Made by a program: the position numbers and the translations under genes
Part shown: positions 39,249 through 50,159 of the stretch, piece after piece
How positions within the stretch are numbered: position 1 is the stretch's first letter
Layout: every line of letters begins with the position of its first letter
Notes under the pieces: model-generated
Databases searched by the model: none
Seen by the model: only the letters and a program-made list of their open reading frames with translations
What the model was told of the DNA's origin: nothing
Source: Clostridium sp. CAG:571
Lineage (GTDB): Bacteria > Bacillota > Clostridia > TANB77 > CAG-508
Length of the DNA: 64,000 nucleotides
Direction: 5' to 3'
NCBI GenBank assembly: GCA_000434015.1
Contig: HF999514.1
Location: 39,538-103,537, forward strand

Positions 39249-39530
39249 TTAATAAGGAAATCTTTCATATAAATAACGAATAAGTTCGTCAGCATTATCA
39301 TCTGTAACATTGATAAAACAATCTTTATCAATACTAATCCACATGTTAATTTCATATAAATCATTATTTTCAATAAAAGCACCTATAATATCAACAATTT
39401 CTATTGGGTTTTCAAAATTTTTTTCCCATTCTAAATCATTATCTAATTGCAAATTTTGACCAAGAAAATCATTTAAAAAACGTGAAATTTCTCCTTTTTT
39501 ATTACTATATAATCTAACTATAGAATTCAT
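39249..39530 (-). CDS. Uncharacterised 93-residue protein
   Basis: A small acidic soluble protein. It begins MNSIVRLYSNKKGEISRFL and ends RYLYERFPY. I cannot assign a family. It is convergent with dtd; a GGAGATTTAAT site precedes its ATG on the minus strand. Confidence 0.5.
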   Translation of the reverse strand: MNSIVRLYSNKKGEISRFLNDFLGQNLQLDNDLEWEKNFENPIEIVDIIGAFIENNDLYEINMWISIDKDCFINVTDDNADELIRYLYERFPY

Positions 39531-39642
39531 ATTAAATCTCCTTTTTAGTATTAATATATAGTATATATTTTATTTATATATCTATACAGAGAATAAAAGG
39601 TAATTTTTTTGGAATAATATTCTTTGAGGTGATAAATTAGTA

Positions 39643-40551
39643 ATGACAAAATTAAATTTTTTTAAAAAAATAATTACTACTCTTATAATTATAAGTATTC
39701 TTTTTGGATTAACTGGTTGCGGAAAGAAACAAGATGAAGAAGACCTAAAAAAAGAAAAAGTAATGGAAGAAATAGAATATTTAGATACAAAATTTATATC
39801 ACTTATGAATTTATTTAATAATATATCATTTACTAATTATAAAGTAGTTTCGGAAGAAATTAAAAGTGAGAATAAAAACAGTAGTGGCTCATCATCTGAA
39901 GATGGAGAGGGAGAAGAATTATCAACAGATAATCAGAAAGATTCTGGAGATAATGAATCTGGAGTAGAAGATAAATCAAATAATGAAGAAAAAAATAAAA
40001 CTTTTAAATTAAGTGAGAATAATATTTTGTCATTAAATTCTAAAGAAAATATCAATTGGGACGAAATAAAAAGTAATGTAGAAAATTTATATACAATATG
40101 GGCAACTACAACAATAGATTTAAAAAGTTTAGGAACTAATAATAGTGATATATTAGAATTTAGTAATGAATTAGATAAATTATCAGAAGCTGTTAAATCT
40201 GAAGATAAACAAAAATCATTAGAAAGCCTTGCAAAATTATATACTTTTTTACCTAAATATATGGATGTATGTGCACAAGACGAAATGGGGAAGAGAGTAT
40301 TACAAACAAAGTCATACTTATTAAATGCATATAGTATGACAGATACAGATAATTGGGAATATATAAAAGAGGAAATAGGAAAATCTAGAAAAGAATTTGA
40401 AATGATAAATGATAATGTAGAAAGTAAAAAAGTAAATATAGATAGAGCATATTTATTTTTAAGAGATTTAGAAAATGGAGTAGAAAAGAAAGATAAAACA
40501 ATGTTTTTTCTAAAATACAAAAATGCAATTCAAGAATTAAATATGTTGTAA
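39643..40551 (+). CDS. Putative lipoprotein of unknown function
   Basis: Signal peptide with lipobox LTGC (Cys near residue 27), so it should be processed by the Lgt encoded upstream. A Ser/Glu/Asp-rich linker (about 75-125) is followed by a helical domain of about 170 residues. 302 residues. No enzymatic motif seen. Helical extracellular lipoproteins of this size often act in the envelope. Confidence 0.6.
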   Translation: MTKLNFFKKIITTLIIISILFGLTGCGKKQDEEDLKKEKVMEEIEYLDTKFISLMNLFNNISFTNYKVVSEEIKSENKNSSGSSSEDGEGEELSTDNQKDSGDNESGVEDKSNNEEKNKTFKLSENNILSLNSKENINWDEIKSNVENLYTIWATTTIDLKSLGTNNSDILEFSNELDKLSEAVKSEDKQKSLESLAKLYTFLPKYMDVCAQDEMGKRVLQTKSYLLNAYSMTDTDNWEYIKEEIGKSRKEFEMINDNVESKKVNIDRAYLFLRDLENGVEKKDKTMFFLKYKNAIQELNML

Positions 40552-40554
40552 GTA

Positions 40555-40597
40555 AAAAACGTAAGTAAACTTTATAGTATACTTACGTTTTTTTTAT
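40555..40597 (+). terminator. Terminator after the lipoprotein gene
   Basis: AAAAACGTAAGTA pairs with TACTTACGTTTTT, with a long T tract. Confidence 0.8.
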
Positions 40598-40707
40598 AGT
40601 AAAGCAGATTAATATAATAAATAACTATGTGTGTGAGTACATACATTTTTTGATATATAGTATAAAAAAATCTATAAGAGTAGAGTATAACATATAAAAG
40701 AAGTAAC

Positions 40708-40765
40708 CATAATGAGTTGACACGCATGGAAATTATTTTTTAGTTATGTTAAGTTTAGTGCCAAT
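40708..40765 (+). repeat. 58-base interspersed repeat, copy B
   Basis: Partner of the copy at 35024-35081 in the same orientation. It lies 60 bases before the rnpB promoter. Confidence 0.6.
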
Positions 40766-40823
40766 GTCCAAGGAAAGTAATTCCATAAAAAGAAAAGGTA
40801 GGCAACATAAAACTGAAGACTTC

Positions 40824-40852
40824 TTGACAAAAATAGATGAATGTTTTAAAAT
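40824..40852 (+). promoter_or_regulatory. rnpB promoter
   Basis: TTGACA (40824-40829), 17 bases, TAAAAT (40847-40852); the preceding GACTTC and following AAAAT are shared with the candidate small RNA promoter at 30950. Confidence 0.75.
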
Positions 40853-40863
40853 AGTCATTAGAG

Positions 40864-41210
40864 TAAATTGAATAGTCGCGTATAGCAAGGTCGAAAGGCA
40901 GCGTACGAGGAAAGTCCGGGCTCCACTAGAGCAATGATGCTGGATAACGTCCAGTAAGGGAAACCTTAAGGAAAGTGCAACAGAAAATAACCGCCAAATA
41001 GTATTTGGTAAGGGTGAAAAGGTGAGGTAAGAGCTTACCGCCAGTATGGTGACACACTGGGCATATGTAAACCCCATCTGGAGCAACACCGAGAAAAGAA
41101 GGCTAAGACTGCTCGTCATCTTCTTAATTTGGTGGCTTGAGACATATAGTAATATATGTACTAGATAAATGACTATTCACGACAGAACCCGGCTTATAGA
41201 TTTACTTATA
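40864..41210 (+). ncRNA. rnpB: RNase P RNA (A-type)
   Basis: Catalytic RNA of RNase P. Conserved elements in order: GAGGAAAGTCCGGGCTCC near the 5' end (P4 5' strand region), GGAAAGTGCAACAG, GGTAAGGGTGAAAAGGTG, GGTAAACCCCATC-like segment (here ATGTAAACCCC), and ACAGAACCCGGCTTATAG at the 3' end. GAATAGTC near the 5' end pairs with GACTATTC near 41172. It accounts for most of the 950-base gap between protein genes; reading frames on the opposite strand are accidental. Confidence 0.95.
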
Positions 41211-41216
41211 ATCATC

Positions 41217-41249
41217 AAAAAAAGATAGGTTTTAAGCCTATCTTTTTTG
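41217..41249 (+). terminator. rnpB terminator
   Basis: AAAAAGATAGG / CCTATCTTTTT hairpin with T tract directly after the RNA. Confidence 0.85.
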
Positions 41250-41506
41250 TTTATTTTCTAAATTAATAAAAATTCATCTTGGGACACATGTATATTGTTA
41301 TAGAAGAAAATACAAATTGTAGATATAAAAATGAAAAAATAAATATAAAAAAAGTGTATTTTAAAATTTGAATTAGTACTAAAACTTTAGTATATACAAG
41401 TTGTTAAAAAACATAATTTTTTAAGATAAATAATAAAAACATTTCATTTACTTTATAAAAAATATTATTTATAATAGATGTATATAAATATATAGAAGGA
41501 GAAATT

Positions 41507-43673
41507 ATGAAGGAATTGGATCTTTTAGAAATAGTACTAGAATGTCAAAATATAGAAGAACTAGAAAATAAATTTCAAATGTACAATAGTGAAATAGTAG
41601 ATTTAGAAAAAGAAACTGGAAGATCAAGATATTACATAATAAAAATAAAGCTTTTAAGTATAATAAATACAGCAATACAAGAAGGTAATATAGAAAAATT
41701 AAACTTGCTTTTAAGCAAAAATAAAGAAAATTGTGTATCTTACATATTTGAAGATAATAATTATATACAAATGAAAATTTGTAAAAAAATTATTAGTATA
41801 AATGATCCTAAAAAAATGGAATATGTAAAATTTTTAATAGAAAACTTAAAACTTACGGCATCTGCAAAAGCTGATTTAATTTGTAATAGCAATTTACTAA
41901 ATATAGATGAAAAAGTAAAAATGTTAATAAAAAACCCTGACATAATAAAGTCTGGAATGGAGGTAATATGTAGTACCATAGATGACATAGCTAGATGTAC
42001 AAATTTAGTTTTAGCAACATGTGATATTGAGTTTATAAAAGATATAATAGAGAGTAATGAAAAATACAAAATTGATAAAACATATATAATAAAAGCTTTA
42101 GGCGATAAAAATTATATAAAACAATGTATAGAAAATAGCAAAATATCTGGGATTAACAGAACTTTTTTATTAGAACATCTAAACGATACAGATTATGTAA
42201 AACAATGTATAGAAAATAAAGAGATAAAAAGTATAAATAGGCTTAAGTTATTAAAAAAAATAAATGATAAAAAATATATAACTGAATGTATAAAAAGAGG
42301 TCATATAAAAACAATTTCAGATTATGAAAAAATAAATTTAATATGTAATATTTATAAAGATTCAAGTTTTGAAGAAATTAAAGATGTTTTATTTAATGAA
42401 AATTTAGGATTAAATAGAATTGGTAGATTATCAGTAATTTTAAAAATGGACAATCCTGAAAATATAGAAGAATATTTAAAAACAGAAAAAGAAGAACTAA
42501 AAGATTATGAAAAAAACGTTTTACAATTTGCAACTGGAAATGCAAACTATTTTGAAACTAATCCTGAAACTAAGCAAAGACTTTCAATTCCTCCAAATTT
42601 AAAATTTGGGATTGAAATAGAATCACGGGAATAAAGATGTTAAAGAATTTTTGAAAAATATATTAGATTTAAAAATAGAAAAATTAAATAATTGGACAGT
42701 TGTTAACGATGGAAGTGGAAATGAATTTTCTTCACCAATACTTTCAAATAATAATGAAGGTGTAAATGATATATATAGAACTTGTAATTTTTTAAAAGCA
42801 AATAAACAAAAAGTTTCTGGATTAGATGGAGGACATATACATTTTGATGCAGCTTTTATGAAAGATAGAAATGCATATATTAATCTATTAGAGTTGTATT
42901 TTAGCACAGAAAAATTACTTTATATTATTAGTAATGAAAAGGGAACAAAACCAAGAGAAGAAACTGTATTAGACTGTGGATATGCTAAACCTTTATCTAA
43001 GATGTTTTTTGATAGATGTCAAGAAATGAATGAAGAAGAAATAGAAACATTAAAGTATTTAAATGATAAAGAATTTATTAATAAAATAAAAGTACTTCAA
43101 GAAACCAGAAATTTTGGAATAAATTTTAGCAATGTAGATGATGGCTCTAAAATGGATATTAATACAATAGAGTTCAGAATGCCAAATGGTACTATTAATC
43201 CAGATGTTTGGATAGAAAATATAAATTTATTTGGAGGAATTATAAAAGTTGCAAATGAATTATCTATAATTCAATCTAAAGATATATTAAGTAAAGAAGA
43301 AGAAAGAAAAATCCAAATATTTAATAAAATAAAAGATAGTAATACTAGTGAAAAAGAAAAACTTGAATATTTACTAATATTAGCTATACCTGAAGAAAAC
43401 AGAGAAATCTATATAAATAGATATATAGTAAATAAAGAATTACTAAAGCAAGATGAAGAAAGAAATTATGAATTAAATGAATTTATTTATGAAGATACAG
43501 TGAATTTAGATATATGGAGACCAACTATAGAAAAAATAGGAAAATATTGTTACGGAACAGATAATCCATATGGAGAGCCTGTAAACGGATGTGATATAAA
43601 AAATACTGCAAATAGAATATATAAAGATCTAGGAAAAAGTAAAAAACAAGAAAAAGATAATATAAAAAGATAG
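41507..43673 (+). CDS. Amidoligase-family protein with N-terminal repeats, read through a +1 shift at CGG
   Basis: 721 residues when joined. Residues 1-370 are helical and include about three related repeats of 37-40 residues built around YIKQCIEN...INR-LL, at about residues 195-275. The C-terminal half is an amidoligase (ATP-grasp/GCS-like Amidoligase_2) domain: FGIEIESG, WTVVNDGSGNEFSSPIL, GLDGGHIHFDAAF and TIEFRMPNGTINP. CGG at 42626-42628 (after TCA; next base G) falls exactly in the EIES-G motif; the start frame stops two codons later. The conserved Gly is read only with the shift. Such enzymes ligate amines to carboxylates, often in peptide tagging or cell-wall chemistry; the substrate is unknown. 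Confidence 0.8.
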
Positions 43674-43717
43674 ATTAAAAAATAGTTATAAGATATAACA
43701 AAATAGTCTATCTTTTT
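43663..43717 (+). terminator. Terminator at the end of the amidoligase gene
   Basis: AAAAAGATAGA pairs with TCTATCTTTTTT; the left arm overlaps the stop codon. Confidence 0.6.
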
Positions 43718-43854
43718 TATAATATAAGTATAAAAACAAATGTTTATACACAATATTAAATAATTAATAGTTAAATGTAAAAAATTACTTAAGATATATT
43801 AAAAAATATGAAAATTATTATATAATTTAATTTTTTAGAAAATATATAATTTAG

Positions 43855-44737
43855 TTACATATTATTTATTATATTTTGCATATCATTTGGTAAATTTGAT
43901 ATATATGTTACATTCTTTTGTGTAATAGGATGAATAAAAGAAACTTTATACGCATGCAAAGCTTGTCTATTAATGTCATCAGATTTTGTTCCGTATAATG
44001 TGTCAGAAACAATAGGATGACCAATATATGCTAAATGAACACGAATTTGATGAGTTCTTCCAGTTTCTAACAAACAATTAACTAAAGAATATTTTAAATT
44101 ACTTTTTAAAACTTTATAGTGTGTAATTGCTGTATTTCCGCTTCTTGAAGTCAATACATCTTTCAATAATACTATTTTCTTTTCTAGCAATAGGTGCATT
44201 TATAGTTCCAGAATATAAATCACTACTAAAAGAACCATCACAAATAGCGAAATATTCTTTTTTAAAAGTTTTACTTTTCATTTGCTTTATTAGAGCTTCT
44301 TGAACATACTCGTTTTTAGCAAAAATAACGATTCCAGAAGTATCTTTATCTAATCTATTAACAGGTCTAATCTTCTTTTTTAAACGGATAGAATCAAAAT
44401 AATATTTTAAACCATTTGATAAACTATTTTCATAATGTAACATAGAAGGGTGTACAGGAATTCCACTTGGTTTATTTATAACAATATAAGCATCATCTTC
44501 ATAAATAATATCTAAATTCATTTTAGTAGGAACTATATTACTATTATCCTCTTCAAAATCTATCAAAACAGAAATTTTATCACCAACATTAACTCTTTCA
44601 TCTATACGACATATATTGCCATTTAAAAAAATTTTATTATTTCTTTTTAATTTTAACAATAAACGATCTGAAATTTCAAAATTTACTTTTAAAACCTCCT
44701 TAACGTTAAAAAAAGAAGTGAATTTGCCGTAAAACAC
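43855..44737 (-). CDS. RluA/RluD-family pseudouridine synthase, read through a +1 shift at CGG
   Basis: An S4-like N-terminus (ISDRLLLKLKRNNKIFLNG) is followed by the catalytic motif RPVNRLDKDTSGIVIFAKN (Asp of HRLD-type), the KEYFAICDG strand, and RTHQIRVHLAYIGHPIVSDTLYG. On the minus strand CGG at 44140-44138 (after AAG) truncates the start frame; skipping the C gives FKKGNTAITHYKVLKS, matching the family's G-x-x-A-x-T-x-Y stretch. Product about 293 residues. The start is uncertain: a GTG at 44737 is used, but the best ribosome site (AAGGAGG) lies some 40 bases inside it. Confidence 0.88.
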
Positions 44738-44951
44738 AACTTAATTTCAATTTCATAACCTCCAACTTTAATTTGTATTATTATATATAAAAAGTGAATT
44801 AAAATCAATTGTGAATAAAATTTGGTTTAAATATATTTTAATAAAAAAACATTTATGCTAAAATAGAAAATATAAATAAAATTATTAAAGTAGAAAAGTA
44901 ACATGATAGATTATATATAAGACAATGTAAATTAAGAAAGGTAATATAAAT

Positions 44952-45587
44952 ATGGAAATATTAAAACCAGTAATTAATAAATTAGAAGTAAATAGAAGTA
45001 TAGAAAACGCAATAGAGAATAATGAAGATAAAGATATAGAAAATCTAGAATTTAATTGTTGTATAGAACAAAACATAAATACATACAAAATAGAATTTAA
45101 TAAATGTAAATTTAAAAATTGTCAAATATTAAATTCAGAATTTATAAAAAGTACTTTAACAGACGTGATATTTGAAGATTGTGATTTCTCAAATACAGAT
45201 TTTAGTGAATCTTATTTAGCAAGAGTAAAATTTATAAATTGTAAATTTATAGGATCTAATTTTTCAAATGTTACGTTATATAACGTATTAATAGAAAATT
45301 GTAATTTTAGTTATATTAACTTATCTGAAGCTACAATGAAAAAAGTAAAATTTAATAGTACTAATTTAGAATCTAGTAGTATGCAAGAATGTAATCTTAA
45401 AGAAACTGCATTTGAAAACTGTAAACTTGTATTATCTAATCTTTTTAAAACAAATTTAAACAAAATTGACTTTAGAGATAATAATATAAACGGAATAACA
45501 GTAAGAATAGAAGATTTAAAAGGAGCGATAGTAAGTGAATATCAGGCGTTAGAATTATCTAGATTAATTGGAATAATTATAAAATAG
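44952..45587 (+). CDS. Pentapeptide repeat protein
   Basis: 211 residues. Residues 55-190 are tandem A(D/N)LxX-type pentapeptides (for example FEDCDFSNTDFSESYLARVKF, in part; CNFSYINLSEATMKKVKF), with Cys unusually frequent at the repeat centres. The right-handed quadrilateral helix often mimics DNA; some members protect gyrase (Qnr-like). No specific evidence for that here. Confidence 0.8.
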   Translation: MEILKPVINKLEVNRSIENAIENNEDKDIENLEFNCCIEQNINTYKIEFNKCKFKNCQILNSEFIKSTLTDVIFEDCDFSNTDFSESYLARVKFINCKFIGSNFSNVTLYNVLIENCNFSYINLSEATMKKVKFNSTNLESSSMQECNLKETAFENCKLVLSNLFKTNLNKIDFRDNNINGITVRIEDLKGAIVSEYQALELSRLIGIIIK

Positions 45588-45623
45588 AAAGTGTAGATTT
45601 AATAATTATCTACACTTTCTAAA
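45585..45623. terminator. Bidirectional terminator between pentapeptide and dCMP deaminase genes
   Basis: TAGAAAGTGTAGAT pairs with ATCTACACTTTCTA, symmetric for the convergent genes. Confidence 0.8.
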
Positions 45624-45640
45624 AATCTAATAAGCATATT

Positions 45641-46132
45641 TTAATAAGTTATTTTACCAGTTAATAAATCATCATTTTCTATCCAGGAATCAACTAAAAT
45701 TTCTTCATAATGAGTTTTATCTATTCTAACATATACTCTTTCAATACCAGAATTAATAATTAGTTTTCTACACATTTGACAAGGATTAGCTCCTTCTTCA
45801 TAATTACCTGTATCTTTTCTAATACCTACTAGGTACATATAACCACCAATCATATCTTTGCGAGCAGCACTAAGCATAGCGTTTTGTTCTGCATGAACAC
45901 TCCTGCAAGCATCATAACCACCATGCCTTAAATCTGGATAAAATTTCTTTTTTACACAATATCCTAAATCTAGGCAATTTTTTCTATTTCTAGGAGCACC
46001 AGAATATCCAGTAGATATAATTTCATCGTTTTTTACTATAATACAACCATAGTTTTTTCTAAGACATGTTCCTCTTTCTAAAATAGTTTCTGCTATATCT
46101 AAATAATAGTTTGTTTTATCAATTCTATCCAT
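45641..46132 (-). CDS. Deoxycytidylate deaminase (ComEB-like)
   Basis: Zinc deaminase converting dCMP to dUMP. Zinc and catalytic motifs: VHAEQNAML (HAE) and NPCQMCRKLIINSGI (PCxxC). GCIIVKNDEIISTGYSGAPR at the N-terminus and LGYCVKKK are typical. 163 residues. Monocistronic, divergent from pta. Confidence 0.92.
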   Translation of the reverse strand: MDRIDKTNYYLDIAETILERGTCLRKNYGCIIVKNDEIISTGYSGAPRNRKNCLDLGYCVKKKFYPDLRHGGYDACRSVHAEQNAMLSAARKDMIGGYMYLVGIRKDTGNYEEGANPCQMCRKLIINSGIERVYVRIDKTHYEEILVDSWIENDDLLTGKITY

Positions 46133-46348
46133 ATTAAATTACCCCTTTAAATTAATTAGTTAATTTGTAATATATTATCACAAATTATAGCATGTGGTCA
46201 ATGTTTGATAACTTATTATAAAAAGTTAAAATATGCAAAATAAATGTATGTTATATAACAACAATACTAATAAAAACAAAAAAATCTTGTGCTTTTAATA
46301 TTTTCACTATATAATAATAAAGACATAAAAGTGAAAGGAGAAATTAAT

Positions 46349-47344
46349 ATGTCTTTTATAGAAACAATTAAACAAAGAGCAAAACAAGATATAAAAACAA
46401 TTGTTCTTCCAGAAGGAAATGATATAAGAACAATAGAAGGAGCAAAAATAGCATTAGAAGAAGGATATGCAAATATTATACTACTTGGAAATGAAGAAGA
46501 GATAACAAAAACAGCAAACGAACATAATTTTGATATATCAAAAGCAAAAATAATAAATCCTTTAAACAGTCCTAATTATGATGAATTTGTAAATAGTTTT
46601 TATGAATTAAGAAAAAATAAAGGAATGACTATAGAAAAAGCAAAAAAAATAATTAAAGATGAAACATATTTTGGAATGATGATGGTAAAACAAGGATTAG
46701 CAGATGGTTTAGTATCTGGAGCCGTACATTCAACAGCAGACACATTAAGACCAGCACTTCAAATATTAAAAACTGCACCAGGAACAAAACTTGTTTCAGC
46801 ATTTTTTCTAATGGTAGTACCTGATTGCCAATACGGTGAAAATGGAACATTTATATTTTCAGATAGTGGTTTAAATGAATACCCAGATGCAGAAAGTTTA
46901 TCTGAAATTGCCATATCTTCTAGTCAAAGTTTTAGAAAATTAGTTGGAAAAGAACCAAAAGTAGCAATGCTTTCATATTCAACTTATGGAAGTGCTACAT
47001 CACCACTTACAGAAAAAGTAGTAGAAGCGACTAAAATTCTAAAAGAAAAAAAACCAGACTTAATCTGTGATGGTGAATTACAATTAGATAGTGCAATAGT
47101 ACCAGAAATAGCTGCAAGAAAGGCTCCTGGTAGTCCTGTAAAAGGACAAGCAAATACCTTAATATTTCCAGATTTAGATGCAGGAAATATTGGATATAAA
47201 TTAGTACAAAGACTTGCTAAAGCTGAAGCATATGGACCTTTATGTCAAGGTATAGCAAAACCGGTAAATGATTTATCAAGAGGCTGTTCAAGTCAAGATA
47301 TTGCAGGAGTTATTGCAATAACAGCTGTTCAAGGACAAGAATAA
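46349..47344 (+). CDS. pta: Phosphate acetyltransferase
   Basis: Converts acetyl-CoA and phosphate to acetyl phosphate. MSFIETIKQRAKQDIKTIVLPEG at the start (given in part), GLADGLVSGAVHSTADTLRP, SALMLSYSTYGSAT-type segment (here AMLSYSTYGSAT) and CDGELQLDSAIVPEIA, ending ANTLIFPDLDAGNIGYKLVQRL. 331 residues from the ATG at 46349, which has AAAGGAG upstream; the in-frame ATG at 46289 lacks one. Confidence 0.95.
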   Translation: MSFIETIKQRAKQDIKTIVLPEGNDIRTIEGAKIALEEGYANIILLGNEEEITKTANEHNFDISKAKIINPLNSPNYDEFVNSFYELRKNKGMTIEKAKKIIKDETYFGMMMVKQGLADGLVSGAVHSTADTLRPALQILKTAPGTKLVSAFFLMVVPDCQYGENGTFIFSDSGLNEYPDAESLSEIAISSSQSFRKLVGKEPKVAMLSYSTYGSATSPLTEKVVEATKILKEKKPDLICDGELQLDSAIVPEIAARKAPGSPVKGQANTLIFPDLDAGNIGYKLVQRLAKAEAYGPLCQGIAKPVNDLSRGCSSQDIAGVIAITAVQGQE

Positions 47345-47364
47345 TATAATTTATAGGAGAATGT

Positions 47365-48854
47365 ATGAATACTGGACAAATGATAATAGATAGGTTGTCA
47401 TCGAAGGGATTTTCTAAGTTAGAGTTAGAAAATAATACTAGTGTTAACAATTTAATAGAATTAATCGTTAATGAATTAAAATCAAGCTATATATTAGGAG
47501 ATGGACCAGAATGGGAAACAAAATTGTTTGTTGCACGGAGAAAATCCTATACTGCAAGATGATTTAAAAAAAGTTATAAAAGATTTATTTAGTTCTAATC
47601 CAAGACTAACAAGTTCTCAAATATCTCAAATTTTACAACAAAAACAAGTAGATGGATTAGAATTAAATATAAATAGAATGGTTTCAAATGATGGAATAGT
47701 AAATTTTGAATACGATTTTCCAGAGTTAGTTTTTATAGGTAAAAATGTAATAGATAATAATAAGACTCAAAATCAAATAAACAAAAAAGTATTAAAACCA
47801 TATTATAAATATCTAAGAAAAAATCAAAAAAAAATTAATGAGTCTTCTGAAGGTTTGCAAGTTCCAAAAGAACTAAGAGAAAAATTAGAAAAAATAATTT
47901 CTCATGGTCTTCCAAACGGAATGAATAGCAAAGTAGTTTCAGACTATTATTTAAATAACATTCTAAAATTAGATGATAAAGAATTACAAAAAACTTTGAT
48001 TCAGTCGAAAGCATTACAAGTTTACTCTAAATATAATATATTTAAGAATAGTAAAGCTGAAATAGAAAATGCACTAAATATGATAAATACATCTTCTAGA
48101 AATAATTTTTACAAATGCAATGGAGATTTAACCAAGTTAGCTACAATACTATCAGGAGTTTCTGCAGAATTATATATGAACTCTGTAAACTTAAAAGATA
48201 AAAACCCAAGACAGGTAGAAGAAATATTACAAAAAGGGTATTATCTATATAATGAAACAAAGTTAAATGATAGATCATATGAAGTTGACGAAAACGGTTA
48301 TAGAACGGTTAATGTTGGGTTTGGAAAAAAAGATGTACTATTACATAAAAAAGGTGATAATATAAAAAAAGCTATGGAACATCTTAGTGAAAGTATAGTA
48401 AACTTAATTAAAGAAGAACCAAATATGTCTGAAGAAGAATATATAAAGAAAGTTGGAATGCTACATTTTAGATATATATCTATCCATCCGTTTAGAGATT
48501 CAAATGGAAGAACAAGTAGAAACCTTATAAATATGTTACTTGCACCAAAGGAAAAAATACTTATAATTGATAGAAAAGACAAAAAAGAATACTTATCTAA
48601 AATGAATGAAATGAGAAATAAATTACCGCTTCAAACATATTTAGAATCTTTATCAACTAATCCAAATTTATGTGAAAATTATGAAAAAGAGGCTTCGCGG
48701 AGAATTAGCAGAGTTTTTAGAAGTACATACACATAGCTTAAAAAGCAATATTGATGAAGATTCTAAAGAAAAATCTATGGAAAATTGGAGAAAAAGAAAT
48801 AATATGGTAATAGAAGAAACTAAGAAAGTAGGAATCGAAATGGAGGAAAAATAA
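47365..48854 (+). CDS. Fic-domain protein with two CGG +1 shift sites
   Basis: Fic proteins transfer AMP or other groups to proteins. The active-site motif HPFRDSNGRTSRN (HxFx-D/E-x-N-G-R with Ser for the usual Gly) lies near residue 375, with a preceding FRYISI helix. CGG at 47536-47538 (after GCA) and 48698-48700 (after TCG) break the frame. Joined through both shifts the protein has 495 residues: LFVAGENPILQDDL at the first and EKEASGELAEFLEV at the second. I have no homologue in mind for these junctions, but each is continuous with a long coding frame. It lies between pta and ackA, starting 20 bases after pta and ending 2 bases before ackA, so it is part of that operon. Confidence 0.8.
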
Positions 48855-48856
48855 CT

Positions 48857-50057
48857 ATGAAAATACTAGTACTAAATAGTGGAAGTTCTTCACTTAAATA
48901 TCAGTTAATAGATATGGAGACAGAAGAAGTTTTAGCAAAAGGAAATTACGAAAGAATAGGGCAATACAATTCTTTTTTAACACATAAAGTTAATGGAGAA
49001 AAACATAATTTTGAAAAACCCGCTTCTAACCACGAAAAAGCTATAAAGTTTGTATTAGATAGACTTTTAAGTAAACAATATGGTGTTATAAAATCTGTAG
49101 ATGAAATAGATGGAATTGGACATAGAATAGTACATGGTGGAGAAAAATTTACAAAACCAGTAATAATAAATGATGAAGTAATAAAAGAAATAGAAGATTG
49201 TATAGAACTTGCACCATTACATAATCCAGCAGCTATATTAGGTATAGAAGCATGCATAAATGTAATGCCTGGAAAAGTAAATGTGGCAGTATTTGATACA
49301 GCATTCCATCAAACAATTCCAGAAGAAACATATATATATCCTATACCATATAAATATTACGAAAAATATAAAATACGTAAATATGGATTTCATGGAGTAT
49401 CACATGAGTATGTAGCAAATAGAGTAGCTCAAATTGTAAATAAACCTATAGAAGAATTAAAAATAATAAATTGTCATTTAGGACAAGGTGCAAGTGTTTG
49501 TGCAATAAAAAATGGTAAATCTGTAGATACTAGTATGGGATTTACTCCATTAGGGGGAATTCCTATGGGAACTAGAAGCGGAGATTTAGATCCATCTGTA
49601 GTTACATATATAGCTAAATTAAGAAATCATACTCCAGAAGAAATGAATGAAATATTAAACAAAAAATCTGGTGTATATGGAATATCTGAAGTATCTGTAG
49701 ATTTTAGAGATATAGAAGCCGAATATGCAGAAGGAAACCATAAAGCTATTATGGCATTAGAAAATTTTGCATATCAAGTAGCTCGGTTGTATAGCTAAAT
49801 ATGCTGTCTCTATGGATGGTTTTGATATATTAACATTTACAGCAGGTGTTGGTGAAAAAGGACCAGAATCAAGAGCGAAAATATGTTCTTATTTAAAATT
49901 TTTAGGGGTTAACTTAGATTTAGAAAAGAACAAAATTAGAAATCAAGAAGTAAAAATATCAAGTGAAAATTCAAAAATAGATGTTTATGTAGTACCAACT
50001 AATGAAGAATTATTAATTGCTAGAGATACATTGGCTCTTATAAAAAATAACTATTAA
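48857..50057 (+). CDS. ackA: Acetate kinase, copy 1, read through a +1 shift at CGG
   Basis: Converts acetyl phosphate to acetate with ATP gain. Motifs: MKILVLNSGSSSLKYQL, HRIVHGGEKF, TAFHQTIPE, GFHGVSHEYV, GQGASVCAI, TRSGDLDPSV. CGG at 49784-49786 (after GCT; next base T) truncates the start frame at 313 residues. The shift gives YQVAGCIAKYAVSMDGFD, aligned with IAQYIAKYAVSMGGVD of copy 2, and the FTAGVGE and PTNEELLIARDT ending. Product 399 residues. Residue at the shift is Gly where copy 2 has Gln, so here Gly is not itself conserved. Confidence 0.95.
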
Positions 50058-50159
50058 TGTTGACTTTAAATATATAATGCGAATATAATAATAAAAAGTA
50101 AAAAGAAAAAAACAAATGTTTTACAACAAAAACAAAAATAGAAAGGATGTTATTAGTAT

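Noticed and set aside
40733..41119. A minus-strand protein over rnpB
   Set aside because: The region is the RNase P RNA; the frame is accidental and lacks family or start signals.
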